From: Bacillus pumilus
GTDB lineage: Bacteria; Bacillota; Bacilli; Bacillales; Bacillaceae
Direction of reading: 5' to 3'
Length of the DNA stretch: 64,000 nt
Assembly: GCA_001938995.1 (NCBI GenBank)
Contig: MKZN01000001.1
Span: 248,001-312,000 of the forward strand
Positions 19,392 through 29,415 of this stretch are shown in pieces. Positions within the stretch are counted from its first letter, which is position 1; each line of letters opens with the position of its first letter. A model generated the notes under the pieces. It saw nothing but the letters and a program-made list of their open reading frames with translations, searched no databases and was not told the DNA's origin. Made by a program: the position numbers and the translations under genes.

Positions 19392-19419
19392 TGGTAAAAA
19401 AACCGTTTAAAAATACCCT

Positions 19420-19497
19420 TTTTTTGCTGTGAATGGTACGATGTGATATGAGGTGTACCATGATTCAAAATAGAAAAAGGTTGTTTTTTGCTGTGAA
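19420..19497. repeat. Direct and inverted repeats in the galK / araC-type divergent region
   Basis: The 14-base word TTTTTTGCTGTGAA occurs at 19420-19433 and 19484-19497, exactly 64 bases apart, about six helical turns. Between them ATGGTAC (19433-19439) and GTACCAT (19455-19461) form an inverted repeat. The second direct repeat abuts the ribosome site of the regulator gene. Such paired half-sites are typical for AraC-family dimers; the assignment is inferred. Confidence 0.7.
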
Positions 19498-19511
19498 GGG
19501 GGATTTCCAAT

Positions 19512-20360
19512 TTGAAGAAGGAAGCATTTGCATTTCGTTTTCACCATTCTGATGTGACATTGCCAGCGCAAATTTGGTCTGTGGGCTGGGAGGTTCAATC
19601 ATCTTCGTTATACAGCTGGAATGGCGTAGAGCGGAAGGATCAAGGCAAGTGCATCTTTCAGCTCACACTGTCTGGTCATGGCATGATCGAAATCGGACAA
19701 AAGCGATTCAAGGTATTGCCAGGACAAGCCTTTCTCGTGAAAAGTCCGAGTGCCTATCAATACTATTTTCCAGAAGGTAGTGAACATTGGGAATTTCTGT
19801 ATTTGACACTTTACGGAGAAGCTTGCGATTTTTGCTTTGATCAATTTATTGATCAGGGAAAGCAGGTCATGCGTTTTCATCCAAATTCCAAACCGATCCG
19901 CCTACTGAAGAAGATTTATGATGAAGCCAGTGAGAGACGGATTTCTAATCCGTTTGAGGGGTCTAGCCTTGCCTATCAATTTGTCATGGAACTGTATTCT
20001 TATTTGCCAAAGCTTGAAGGACAAATGGAGAACTGGCCTGAGCCAATCGTACAAGCAGCTTTGTTTGCAAGCCATCATTTTCACGAGGAAATTGGCCCTG
20101 ACGATATGGCATCTGCGGCACGTTTATCCAAAAGTCATTTTACGAGGGAATTCAAAAAGGCAACTGGCTTTACACCGATTCACTACTTAACCAATATTCG
20201 ATTGGAGAAGGCGGAAACGTTACTCAAAACAACGAAATACTCGATTGAAGAAATCGCCATACAGTGCGGCTACCGAAATGCGAATTACTTGAATAAAGTT
20301 TTTCGAAAGAAAATTGGCATGTCTCCAAAGCAACTGCGGGAAACAAGCGATGCAAAATAA
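19512..20360 (+). CDS. AraC-family transcriptional regulator, probably of the gal operon
   Basis: A 282-aa regulator with an N-terminal cupin-type sugar-sensing half (about 15-150; GHGMIEIGQKRFKVLPGQAFLVKSP) and a C-terminal pair of helix-turn-helices (about 180-280; DMASAARLSKSHFTREFKKATG, then YSIEEIAIQCGYRNANYLNKVFRKKIGMSP). TTG start with GAAGGGGG about nine bases upstream. It is divergent from galK, 181 bases away, with matching repeats in between, so galactose-responsive activation of galKET is the likely role. B. subtilis does not have this regulator at its gal genes, to my knowledge. Confidence 0.88.
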   Translation: MKKEAFAFRFHHSDVTLPAQIWSVGWEVQSSSLYSWNGVERKDQGKCIFQLTLSGHGMIEIGQKRFKVLPGQAFLVKSPSAYQYYFPEGSEHWEFLYLTLYGEACDFCFDQFIDQGKQVMRFHPNSKPIRLLKKIYDEASERRISNPFEGSSLAYQFVMELYSYLPKLEGQMENWPEPIVQAALFASHHFHEEIGPDDMASAARLSKSHFTREFKKATGFTPIHYLTNIRLEKAETLLKTTKYSIEEIAIQCGYRNANYLNKVFRKKIGMSPKQLRETSDAK

Positions 20361-20393
20361 AAAGCAGCCGCTTTTCAATTGGCTGCTTCTTTT
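20361..20393. terminator. Bidirectional terminator after the AraC-type gene
   Basis: AAAGCAGCC and GGCTGCTTCTTTT form a nine-pair stem over an 11-base loop between convergent genes. Confidence 0.85.
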
Positions 20394-20649
20394 ACGCATT
20401 CGTCAGATCAACACGAATTCTCCCTTGTCTTAAAACAATGGTCATTTGCGTATCAGGGGTCATTAAGTTTTCTAAAATGTCCGTTGCTGTTTGAAGCGCA
20501 ATGTCCATTCGGTTGATCTTTTCCTTTTCCTGTTCCGAAAACGCTTCTGGATGAGTGGTCATTTCCTTGACTAGCCTCAGCACTTGTTCATGCTGCTTTT
20601 CTGTTTGTTGATATATGGCATCATATAATTCGTCTGGCCTGCTGCTCAT
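20392..20649 (-). CDS. Small acidic hypothetical protein
   Basis: 85 aa, mostly helical by composition, acidic/glutamine-rich (QQTEKQHEQVLRLVKEM) with a C-terminal strand-like end (MTIVLRQGRIRVDL). No signal peptide or membrane segment. ATG behind AGGTGAATTGAA. It lies 26 bases downstream of the GtrA-family gene on the same strand and is probably co-transcribed. No family recognised. Confidence 0.6.
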   Translation of the reverse strand: MSSRPDELYDAIYQQTEKQHEQVLRLVKEMTTHPEAFSEQEKEKINRMDIALQTATDILENLMTPDTQMTIVLRQGRIRVDLTNA

Positions 20650-20675
20650 TTCAATTCACCTATCTTTTTCATGTC

Positions 20676-21107
20676 TTAAATCGCATCTTCTTTTGTTTTC
20701 TTGAAAACGAACCATTTACTGGCGACATAATTGACCACCACAATCACAAAGTTGACAAGAATTTTTGCGACGGTTTCATTTAACGCCATTTGGCTGACAA
20801 ATAAAATCATCAGCCCCAGATCTACACCAAGAGACAGGAGACGCACACTAAAAAATGAAGAAAGCTCACGCATCAGGCTTTTCGTGTCAGGTGCCTTTTG
20901 CTTGAAGACATACTTCTTATTGGTGATATAAGCAAAGAGAACAGCAAATACCCACGAAACAACCGTTGCTGTTTTATAATCCATGGAAAACATCTCAACG
21001 AATAAATAGAAGCTGACAATGTTGACAATGGTTGTGCACACACCCATGACGAGATACATGACGACTTCTTGGTACTTTTGAAAAAGGCTATACATGTCTT
21101 TCTTCAT
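20676..21107 (-). CDS. GtrA-family membrane protein
   Basis: 143 aa from the ATG at 21105-21107 with four membrane segments, the GtrA/DPMS-associated fold thought to help flip or transfer polyprenyl-linked sugars. Typical features: YLVMGVCTTIVNIVSFYLF in segment 1, WVFAVLFAYITNKKYVF in segment 2 and NYVASKWFVFKK at the end. Start choice is uncertain: MKKDMYS here, or the second Met four codons on (21095), which is better spaced from GAAGGA; the open frame runs up to 21215 without a ribosome site. B. subtilis ywcD, as I recall, is a similar gene in this neighbourhood. Confidence 0.82.
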   Translation of the reverse strand: MKKDMYSLFQKYQEVVMYLVMGVCTTIVNIVSFYLFVEMFSMDYKTATVVSWVFAVLFAYITNKKYVFKQKAPDTKSLMRELSSFFSVRLLSLGVDLGLMILFVSQMALNETVAKILVNFVIVVVNYVASKWFVFKKTKEDAI

Positions 21108-21518
21108 TCCTTCTTGTTGGTTTCTATTTCTATAAGAATACCATCTTGAAAAGAACTTCCCAAATGAACAATATGTACGTTCTATAATAATGAAATTTGT
21201 TCCAAACGATGGCAAATGTTAACCTATGCGGTTTGTATGAGTCAAATGATTTAGGTCTTTATCATTATTTTAATTTATAATCTTTTAACCGACTTTACAA
21301 TTGTTTATTATTAGAAGTAAGAAATCAATAATTATGGGTTTTTTAGTCATTTTTTTAGGGACGTGGTAGGTGATAGGATTTTACAAAATAGGTTAAATGT
21401 CATCATTTTTCGACAAAAATCTATTTTGTCACTGCTTTCACAAACACGTACAGTTATTAGACGGTTTGTTCAAGTCATTGGTTGCAGATGAATATGTCTT
21501 ATTGAACTGGAGGATATT
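21108..21518. other. Divergent gtrA-type / slrA intergenic region
   Basis: 411 AT-rich bases. It holds the slrA ribosome site GGAGGA (21509-21514) and presumably two divergent promoters. I see no clear terminator, riboswitch or long repeat. Confidence 0.5.
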
Positions 21519-21659
21519 ATGGATACGCAAGTGAAAAGAAGAGTTGACGAAGAGTGGGTTTATTTGATTCAAGAAGCGAAAAAAATTGGACTAGGCATCG
21601 AAGAAATACAAGCTTTTTTAACATCCAACGGTGATCAGAAGATGATAAACAAACCGTAA
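21519..21659 (+). CDS. slrA: SlrA, SinI-like antagonist of biofilm repressors
   Basis: A 46-aa protein starting MDTQVKRRVDEEWVYLIQEA and continuing KKIGLGIEEIQAFL. This is the SinI/SlrA dimerisation helix-hook (W..LI.EAk..Gl...I..FL), which pairs with the C-terminal part of SinR/SlrR and relieves repression of matrix genes. ATG with GGAGGA five bases upstream. It has no DNA-binding domain, as expected for the antagonist. It sits next to ywcB-ywcA as in B. subtilis, but the TetR-type repressor gene slrC (ywcC) I expected beside it is missing. Confidence 0.9.
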   Translation: MDTQVKRRVDEEWVYLIQEAKKIGLGIEEIQAFLTSNGDQKMINKP

Positions 21660-21961
21660 ATCAACGCCGTTATCCTTTGTCTTTCAGACTGCTTTGGCTA
21701 AAAGTTCTGACCTGTCAATTGACCTTTTGAAAATCCTTTCATGACGATACGCTACAATAATTGAACACCTCATCATACCAATCCCTTCCACTCAATGGGG
21801 TTCTGTCTTTCTATATTAGGAGGACAGTCCGTTTCTCGTTCTTTATATGATTCCTTTTTAGTCATCATTCATAAAAATTACCCTTCGCTCGTCATAAAAA
21901 CAAGCGCCCCACCCATATATTCAGTATGAAAGCCACGCAAAAGAAGAAAGGTGGGTACGGC

Positions 21962-22651
21962 GTGAGTTCAGATTCCCTTTCCTACTATCACCAAAAAACC
22001 GATCAGTATTATCACGGTGCGAACCCTGTCATCGTGAATCGAATTCATGATGAATGGACATCTATTCTGGATATCGGATGCGGAACAGGTAAGCTTGGAA
22101 AAGCCTTGAAACAAAAGGGCCGCACCATTTGTGGAATTGAATCGTTCGAGGAGGCAGCCAAGCAAGCTGAACAGGAGCTTGATCATGTGCTATGTGGCAA
22201 TATTGAACAGATGGATCTTCCCTATCATCATGCACAATTTGACTGTATCATTTTCGGAGACGTCCTCGAACATTTATTAGACCCATGGGCTGTGTTACAA
22301 AAGGTTAAACCTTTCCTTAAAAATGAGGGAACCATCCTGTCATCGATTCCAAATATCGGTCACATTTCAACCGTTTTGGAATTGCTGGCTGGAAGATTTT
22401 CTTATACAGATGCAGGACTGATGGACCAAACTCACTTGCGTTTTTTTACCCTTCACGAAATCCATGCACTCTTTCACTCAGCAGGTTTCCGCATTCGTGA
22501 AGTTGAAACCATTCGCGTCCAGCATCCTTCCTATGCGAAGGTGACAAGTGATTTACATGAACTGCTCGTGAAGCATGGTATCCGCTTCGATTTCAACGTG
22601 GCGTCTACTGACTATCAATATGTGGTTGAAGCGGTTCCATACAATGAGTAG
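21962..22651 (+). CDS. Class I SAM-dependent methyltransferase
   Basis: 229 aa. Motif I ILDIGCGTGKLG (about 35-46) binds SAM; FGDVLEHLLDPW (about 97-108) is the post-II region, and the helix FFTLHEIHALFHSAGF is typical of Methyltransf_11/23 proteins acting on sugars or lipids. GTG at 21962 has AAAGGTGG seven bases upstream; an ATG 12 codons earlier (21926) has no ribosome site. It overlaps the next gene by eight bases. The pair occupies the place between slrA and ywcB. Substrate unknown, probably a glycan or its carrier by context. Confidence 0.85.
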   Translation: MSSDSLSYYHQKTDQYYHGANPVIVNRIHDEWTSILDIGCGTGKLGKALKQKGRTICGIESFEEAAKQAEQELDHVLCGNIEQMDLPYHHAQFDCIIFGDVLEHLLDPWAVLQKVKPFLKNEGTILSSIPNIGHISTVLELLAGRFSYTDAGLMDQTHLRFFTLHEIHALFHSAGFRIREVETIRVQHPSYAKVTSDLHELLVKHGIRFDFNVASTDYQYVVEAVPYNE

Positions 22652-23312
22652 CTCTACGATCTTATTTATTTTATGTGTGAATGATGAGTCGATGTTTCAG
22701 GCTTGCTTCCGGCAGATCGCCTCACTTCCTGCCCCGCATGGGTATCATGTGGAGGTTTTCCCAATTAGGAATGCGTCAAGCATGGCATCTGGATATAATG
22801 AAGCCTTAGATCATCCTGCTCAATTCAAAGTGTACCTTCATCAAGATACATTGATTGTCAAACAGCACATGTTACTTGAGCTCATTCCGCTCTTTTTACA
22901 AAACCCGGCACTTGGCATGCTTGGAGTGATTGGAGCAAAAAATGTGCCAGACAATGGAATTTGGTGGGAGAGTCATGATTGCCGAGGCAAGGTGATTGAA
23001 TTTAGGCACGACACCTATCAGCTGCTTTCGTTTGAATCAGCACATGAGCAAACGGAGGATCAACATTATATCAAAGCATCAGCAATTGACGGTCTTTTTA
23101 TGGCTACCCAATATGATGTGAAGTGGCGTGATGACCTCTTTGACGGCTTTCATTTTTATGATGTCTCACAGTCCCTTGAATTCGCTCGACAAGGATATGA
23201 GGTCGGGATCGCGAAGCAAGAAGAGCCTTGGTGTATACACAAATGCGGAGATCACTTTGATGGAGAGGCATATGAGAAAGCAAGGCAATCATTTCTTGCA
23301 AATTATCGGTAA
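22644..23312 (+). CDS. StrF-domain glycosyltransferase-like protein
   Basis: 222 aa of the Glyco_tranf_2_5 (StrF) type: N-terminal ILFILCVNDESMFQACFRQI, then PIRNASSMASGYNEAL and KVYLHQDTLIV, which carries the HQD motif that stands for DxD, followed by GVIGAKNVPDNGIWWES and a C-terminal WRDDLFDGFHFYDVSQ with the D/H residues common in this family. ATG at 22644 lies inside the methyltransferase end, so translation is likely coupled. A terminator follows. A role in decorating a surface glycan is an inference. Confidence 0.85.
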   Translation: MSSSTILFILCVNDESMFQACFRQIASLPAPHGYHVEVFPIRNASSMASGYNEALDHPAQFKVYLHQDTLIVKQHMLLELIPLFLQNPALGMLGVIGAKNVPDNGIWWESHDCRGKVIEFRHDTYQLLSFESAHEQTEDQHYIKASAIDGLFMATQYDVKWRDDLFDGFHFYDVSQSLEFARQGYEVGIAKQEEPWCIHKCGDHFDGEAYEKARQSFLANYR

Positions 23313-23341
23313 AAAGCACCTTTTCTGGGTGCCTTTTTTTG
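23313..23341 (+). terminator. Terminator after the methyltransferase/StrF pair
   Basis: AAAAGCACC-TTTTCT-GGGTGCCTTTTTTT directly after the stop codon. Confidence 0.9.
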
Positions 23342-23418
23342 TTATACTGTCATAAACAGCCAGATCGTCTCATATGCATTGGAGTACCTTGTCCTTAATT
23401 CGTACAAAGGAGGAAACA

Positions 23419-23733
23419 ATGGCAGACAAAAAAGTTCATTATAAGAAGGTTGCCGCTTCAGAGGATTTTCGGAAACTTCTTGAGGAAAAACGACGATTTA
23501 TCGTACCGTTGACGATTTTCTTTTTTCTCTTTTACTTTTCACTTCCGGTTGCTACATCCTACTTCACCTTTTTGAACACACCGGCAATAGGCGCGATCTC
23601 TTGGGCTTGGTTATTCGCCCTCACACAATTCATCATGACTTGGGTTTTATGTGGACTTTATGCAAGAAAGGCTGCTCAATTCGACAAATATGTAAGCGCT
23701 TTAAAAAATGAATCGAGAGGTGATGACGAATGA
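23419..23733 (+). CDS. ywcB: DUF485 small membrane protein YwcB
   Basis: 104 aa, two membrane segments (about 30-50 and 62-85). It has the DUF485 pattern: a short cytoplasmic helix with FRKLLEEKRRFIVPLTIFFF, then a second hydrophobic segment and YARKAAQFD. ATG follows GGAGGAAACA. It overlaps ywcA in ATGA, the same arrangement as yjcH-actP in Enterobacteria, where the partner is an acetate permease. Probably an accessory subunit of the symporter. Confidence 0.92.
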   Translation: MADKKVHYKKVAASEDFRKLLEEKRRFIVPLTIFFFLFYFSLPVATSYFTFLNTPAIGAISWAWLFALTQFIMTWVLCGLYARKAAQFDKYVSALKNESRGDDE

Positions 23734-25271
23734 GTATGACCGCCTTTATTTTATTCGTTTCCATCGTAGGGCTCACGCTCGTCATCACCTACTTTGCTGC
23801 GAAAAAAACAAGCAGTGCCAGTGATTTTTATACAGCAGGCGGAGGGCTGACAGGGTTTCAAAACGGTCTTGCCATCGCCGGGGATTATATGTCCGCTGCG
23901 TCCTTTTTAGGGATTGCTGGCATGATTGCGTTAAATGGGTTTGACGGCTTTTTCTATAGTATTGGGTTTCTTGTGGCATATCTGGTCGTCTTATACGTTG
24001 TCGCCGAACCACTTCGAAATCTAGGGAAATATACGATGGCAGATATGATTGCCGCCCGATTTAAACGACCTGCCATTAGAGGAGTCGCTGCTTTTAACAC
24101 CATCACGGTGTCTACCTTCTATATGATTGCACAGCTTGTTGGAGCAGGCGCGTTGATTAAACTGCTTCTTGGCATTGATTATTGGATCGCAGTGTTGATT
24201 GTCGGTGTGTTGATGACCATTTATGTAGTGTTTGGCGGTATGATCGCCACCAGTTGGGTACAGATCACGAAAGCCGTTCTCCTCATGCTAGGAACGCTGG
24301 TCATTTCACTGCTCGTGTTTGCAAAGTTTGATTTTAACCTTTTGAATATGTTCGAGCAAATGAAAACAGCCACGCCGCTCGGTGAGTCCTTCCTCCACCC
24401 GGGAAATAAATATGATGTCCCATTAGAAACCTTGTCACTTAACCTCGCCCTTGTGCTTGGAACTGCGGGCTTGCCGCATATTTTGATCCGTTTTTATACG
24501 GTAAAGGATGCCATTTCCGCACGAAAGTCCGTCCTGTCTGCTACTTGGATCATTGGGGTATTTTATGTCATGACGGTTTTCCTTGGTTTCGGGGCAGCTG
24601 CCTTTGTTGGATCAGAAGCGATTACAGCAGCCGATGCCGCTGGGAATATGGCTGCACCGCTTCTCGCACAAGCCCTTGGAGGAGACTTCTTATTTGCCTT
24701 TGTTTCAGCGATCGCGTTTGCGACCATTTTGGCTGTGGTGACTGGTCTTGTGCTTTCCGCCGCATCTGCCTTTGCCCATGATTTTTACAGCCAGATCATC
24801 CGTAAAGGAAAAGCGAGTGAACGGGAACAGGTAAAAGCCGCACGCTTTGCATCGATTGGCGTGTCCATTCTCTCTATCGTCCTTGCTTTATTTGCCCAGT
24901 CCCTGAATGTCGCTTTTCTAGTGTCACTTGCCTTCGCAGTTGCTGCAAGTGCCAATTTACCATTGATCCTTTTCACTGTTTTTTGGAAACGATTCAACTC
25001 CACTGGTGCCATTGCAGGAAGCTTAACTGGTCTGCTGAGTGCACTCATCATTGTGTCGCTCAGTCCAAGCGTCTGGGACCCATCGGGAGCAGCCATCTTC
25101 ACAGGTGAACCGCTCATCCCGCTGTCGAACCCCGGGATTATCTCCATCCCACTTGGATTCCTTGCCGCTTACTTAGGCACCATTTTCTCCTCAGAAAAGG
25201 CAGATGCAGACACCTTTACAGAAATTCAAGTAAAGGCACATACAGGCATGCATATGGATACGGATTCATGA
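23730..25271 (+). CDS. ywcA: Sodium:solute symporter YwcA (ActP/acetate-type)
   Basis: 513 aa, the same length as B. subtilis YwcA, with about 13 membrane segments of the SSS fold. Conserved parts: ASDFYTAGGGLTGFQNGLAIAGDYMSAASFLGI (about 30-62), which includes the SSS signature region, LGTAGLPHILIRFYTVKD (about 238-255), and the C-terminal half with NLPLILFTVFWKRFNSTGAIAG. The pairing with a DUF485 gene points to acetate or another short carboxylate as substrate. Translation is coupled to ywcB. Confidence 0.92.
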   Translation: MSMTAFILFVSIVGLTLVITYFAAKKTSSASDFYTAGGGLTGFQNGLAIAGDYMSAASFLGIAGMIALNGFDGFFYSIGFLVAYLVVLYVVAEPLRNLGKYTMADMIAARFKRPAIRGVAAFNTITVSTFYMIAQLVGAGALIKLLLGIDYWIAVLIVGVLMTIYVVFGGMIATSWVQITKAVLLMLGTLVISLLVFAKFDFNLLNMFEQMKTATPLGESFLHPGNKYDVPLETLSLNLALVLGTAGLPHILIRFYTVKDAISARKSVLSATWIIGVFYVMTVFLGFGAAAFVGSEAITAADAAGNMAAPLLAQALGGDFLFAFVSAIAFATILAVVTGLVLSAASAFAHDFYSQIIRKGKASEREQVKAARFASIGVSILSIVLALFAQSLNVAFLVSLAFAVAASANLPLILFTVFWKRFNSTGAIAGSLTGLLSALIIVSLSPSVWDPSGAAIFTGEPLIPLSNPGIISIPLGFLAAYLGTIFSSEKADADTFTEIQVKAHTGMHMDTDS

Positions 25272-25273
25272 GG

Positions 25274-25301
25274 AAAAGCCGGCTGATGAGCCGGCTTCTT
25301 A
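25274..25301. terminator. Terminator between ywcA and the SnoaL-like gene
   Basis: AAAAGCCGGC-TGATGA-GCCGGCTTCTT hairpin between converging genes; the stop of the minus gene lies within its right edge. Confidence 0.8.
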
Positions 25302-25673
25302 ATATCGCTGGAATAACGCTGAATTTTTCGGGACATTTTCTACATAGATGATCTTCCCACGGTCGTCCAGCTCTGCAATATCTATTCCTTCTGCTGTATA
25401 CACACGGCCGTCCTTCAGCTTTCCGCAAACGGCCCAGTTTGTTTCATACTTGCCATCTTCTCTTTTCATCCATCCGTCCCACATATGCTTAATGTCTTCA
25501 TGTACATGAAAGAACGTGTTTAAAAACTGGGTAAATTCCTGGATACCAGGCTTTTGAGCACCATTTAACACAATCATGACATCATCAGAAAACAATGACA
25601 GCAATTCATTCATTTGCTTTTGACCTTTTCCCGCCTCATCATATCGGCGAAAATACGTATCAAGCACTTCCAT
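25299..25673 (-). CDS. SnoaL-like / NTF2-fold protein
   Basis: 124 aa with the alpha+beta barrel pattern of the SnoaL-like superfamily: an N-terminal helix VLDTYFRRYDEAGKG, a helix with MNELLSLFSDDVMIVLNG, and strands GKYETNWAVCGKLKDGRVYTAEGIDIAELDDRGKIIYVENVP. Members are isomerases, hydrolases or ligand binders, so sequence alone gives no reaction. ATG behind AAAGGAG. Single gene convergent with ywcA. Confidence 0.75.
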   Translation of the reverse strand: MEVLDTYFRRYDEAGKGQKQMNELLSLFSDDVMIVLNGAQKPGIQEFTQFLNTFFHVHEDIKHMWDGWMKREDGKYETNWAVCGKLKDGRVYTAEGIDIAELDDRGKIIYVENVPKNSALFQRY

Positions 25674-25765
25674 TGTTCATTCTCCTTTATTTCCCTGTCA
25701 TTTCGAAATCAATCGAATCATTAGATTGTACACAATTGTTTTTCCCCTGTCTATTTTTTACTAGA

Positions 25766-25800
25766 CTAAAAAAGGCATAGATTGAATGAATCCATGCCTT
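25766..25800 (-). terminator. Terminator after thiE
   Basis: Minus strand AAGGCATGGATT-CATTC-AATCTATGCCTTTTTT, a ten-pair stem with T-run. Confidence 0.9.
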
Positions 25801-25807
25801 CAACGGG

Positions 25808-27287
<1,480 letters not shown>

Positions 27288-27304
27288 CTGTCTCTTCCTC
27301 CCTT

Positions 27305-28192
27305 TTACTCTGCATCCCAAATATAGGATTTTGTATGCTTCAACCATTCTCTTGCAGCAAAGGACAAATAGCGATCTTTACGCCAAATAACCCCCAAATG
27401 CCACGGAATAGACGGTTGTAATGAGATGATTTTGACCTTTTCAGGATCAAGATCACGGCAAATGCGATCTGGAAGAAGCCCAATTCCTAGGTTCTCAGCC
27501 ACCATTTCACTAATGAAGTCCCATTGAGACGTTTCATAAATGACATTAGGCCGAAACCCCGCGTTCATACATTCATTGAGTATTCGGCTATGCAAAACAA
27601 AATCTTCCCTAAAGAAAATAAAGGACTCTTCCTTTAAATCACCTAAATGCACCTCATCACGATCTGCCATCGGGTGTGATGGATGCGTTACAAGCTTCAT
27701 GTTCTCTTTTATTATGGTGTACGTATCAAAAATTTTATCATTTGCAGGTAGCACAATGACACCAATATCTAACGAACCGTCCTCGACGCCCTCCTCGACT
27801 TTAATGGAGCCATGTTCGACCAGTTGAAATGTGACATCTGGATACTGCTGGCGGAATTCCCCCATGACATTCGGAAAGAAGCTTGATCCAATCATAGGTG
27901 GCAGCCCAATTCGGATATGTCCTTTCTTCACATTCATCAAATCATTTAATTCACTCGTCAAATTCTGAAATGATTGTGTGATTTCACTCGCCTGCGCATA
28001 CATCGTTTGCCCCGCATCTGTCATTTCAGTCTGTCGACCATTCCGGTAAAACAATTGCACGCCCAGCTCATCCTCAAGATTTTTGACCATTTTGGAAATC
28101 GTCGGCTGTGATACATAAAGGGATTGCGATGCTTTGGTGAAACTCTTTAACCTTGCTACTTCTAAGAAATACGTTAAATGTCTGATGTCCAC
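27305..28192 (-). CDS. ywbI: LysR-family regulator YwbI (CidR-like)
   Basis: 295 aa. N-terminal winged HTH: DIRHLTYFLEVARLKSFTKASQSLYVSQPTISKMVKNLE (residues 2-40), then the LysR co-inducer domain. GTG at 28190-28192 has AGGAAGGG eight bases upstream. It is divergent from ywbH-ywbG, as cidR is to cidAB in staphylococci, where the regulator answers to acetate/pyruvate overflow. It also heads the thiM-thiE unit, 17 bases away, a B. subtilis arrangement too. Confidence 0.92.
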   Translation of the reverse strand: MDIRHLTYFLEVARLKSFTKASQSLYVSQPTISKMVKNLEDELGVQLFYRNGRQTEMTDAGQTMYAQASEITQSFQNLTSELNDLMNVKKGHIRIGLPPMIGSSFFPNVMGEFRQQYPDVTFQLVEHGSIKVEEGVEDGSLDIGVIVLPANDKIFDTYTIIKENMKLVTHPSHPMADRDEVHLGDLKEESFIFFREDFVLHSRILNECMNAGFRPNVIYETSQWDFISEMVAENLGIGLLPDRICRDLDPEKVKIISLQPSIPWHLGVIWRKDRYLSFAAREWLKHTKSYIWDAE

Positions 28193-28356
28193 ATGACTCA
28201 CCCTTCCTATAGACAAAAGGAATAATAACTATTCGATATATGTATTTTACCTATAATAGAACGTGCTGTACACTTTAAAGTAAGCTCACTCATTAGAACG
28301 TTGTCATGTTTTTGTGAAACAGTGAACATTTAATATATAAAAGGAGTGAACAGAAA

Positions 28357-28740
28357 GTGCAATTGCTCAAAACGTCGCTGATTGCTACCCTTCAGGTTTT
28401 GGCTTTATTTGTTTTTGCAAAGTGGATGAATATGCTGGCGGCCTTTTTGCATTTAAGAATTCCAGGCACAATCTTAGGCATTCTTGTCATTTTCTTATTA
28501 CTTCATTTCAATATCATTAAATTAAAATGGATTGAACTTGGGGCTATATGGTTGCTTGGAGAGCTGCTCCTCTTCTTTATCCCGTCAGCTGTTGGGGTGA
28601 TCGATTATGGAACATTACTTTCTCAATCTGGCACCAGTATTGTCCTCGTTGTCTTATTAAGTACCTTTGTGGTCATGCTCTCTACTGGCGTGATGACCCA
28701 AATGATTGCGAAAAGAAAGGAGCGAAAGAAGCAATGTTAA
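28357..28740 (+). CDS. ywbH: CidA/LrgA-family holin-like protein YwbH
   Basis: 127 aa with four membrane segments. Typical LrgA/CidA core: LRIPGTILGILVIFLLLHFNIIKLKWIELGAIWLLGELLLFFIPSAVGV is the conserved middle (about 30-78), shown here only to mark its extent by residues 30-38 LRIPGTILG and 67-78 FFIPSAVGV. GTG start with AAGGAG ten bases upstream. Coupled to ywbG. The pair was linked to murein hydrolase control and cell death, and more recently to pyruvate or metabolite transport in relatives. Confidence 0.92.
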   Translation: MQLLKTSLIATLQVLALFVFAKWMNMLAAFLHLRIPGTILGILVIFLLLHFNIIKLKWIELGAIWLLGELLLFFIPSAVGVIDYGTLLSQSGTSIVLVVLLSTFVVMLSTGVMTQMIAKRKERKKQC

Positions 28741-29414
28741 TTGGTGTACTATTTCTCATTTTAACTGTCGTTATATACCTTGGTTCAAAAGCGATTTACA
28801 AACGGCATCCGAAAGTCTATGCCTCCCCTTTACTGGTGACGCCACTTGTCCTTGTGATCCTGCTGTTAACCGTGAATATTCCCTACGATGCTTACAATCA
28901 GGGCGGACAGTGGCTGACGAATATGCTTCAGCCAGCGACTGTGGCGTTCGCTATTCCTTTATATAAGTATTTTCACATTCTGAAGAAGCATGCAGTTGAA
29001 ATTATTTTGAATGTGGCGTGTGGTTCTGTCATTGCGATCTTATCGACAGCATTTATTGCCAAATTATTGCACCTGGATACTGGCTTGATTGAAAGTCTTG
29101 TCCCAAGATCGGTGACAACTCCTATTGCGATGAGTGTATCAGAAATGATTGGCGGTGTGCCGTCCGTTACGGCTGTATTCGTCATTTTGACTGCACTATT
29201 TGGCTCTATCATTGGCCCCTTGGTCATCCGTTATTTCCGAATTGATAATGACATTGCGAAGGGCGTGTTGCTTGGTACAGGTGCACACGGGGCAGGGACT
29301 TCGAAAGCATTTGAACTAAGCTCCATCTCAGGCACCATCTCAAGTGTTTCAATGATTATCTCTGCTATTATCACACTTTGTGTAGCTCCTCTTCTCATGT
29401 CGTTTGCCTTATAG
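28734..29414 (+). CDS. ywbG: CidB/LrgB-family protein YwbG
   Basis: 226 aa with 6-7 membrane segments and the LrgB signature: LVPRSVTTPIAMSVSEMIGG (about 122-141) and LLGTGAHGAGTSKAFELSSISG (about 179-200). The ATG at 28734 overlaps the ywbH stop by seven bases and has AAAGGAG upstream; the open frame reaches further left but without a start of merit. Works with YwbH under YwbI control. A strong terminator follows. Confidence 0.93.
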   Translation: MLIGVLFLILTVVIYLGSKAIYKRHPKVYASPLLVTPLVLVILLLTVNIPYDAYNQGGQWLTNMLQPATVAFAIPLYKYFHILKKHAVEIILNVACGSVIAILSTAFIAKLLHLDTGLIESLVPRSVTTPIAMSVSEMIGGVPSVTAVFVILTALFGSIIGPLVIRYFRIDNDIAKGVLLGTGAHGAGTSKAFELSSISGTISSVSMIISAIITLCVAPLLMSFAL

Positions 29415-29415
29415 A

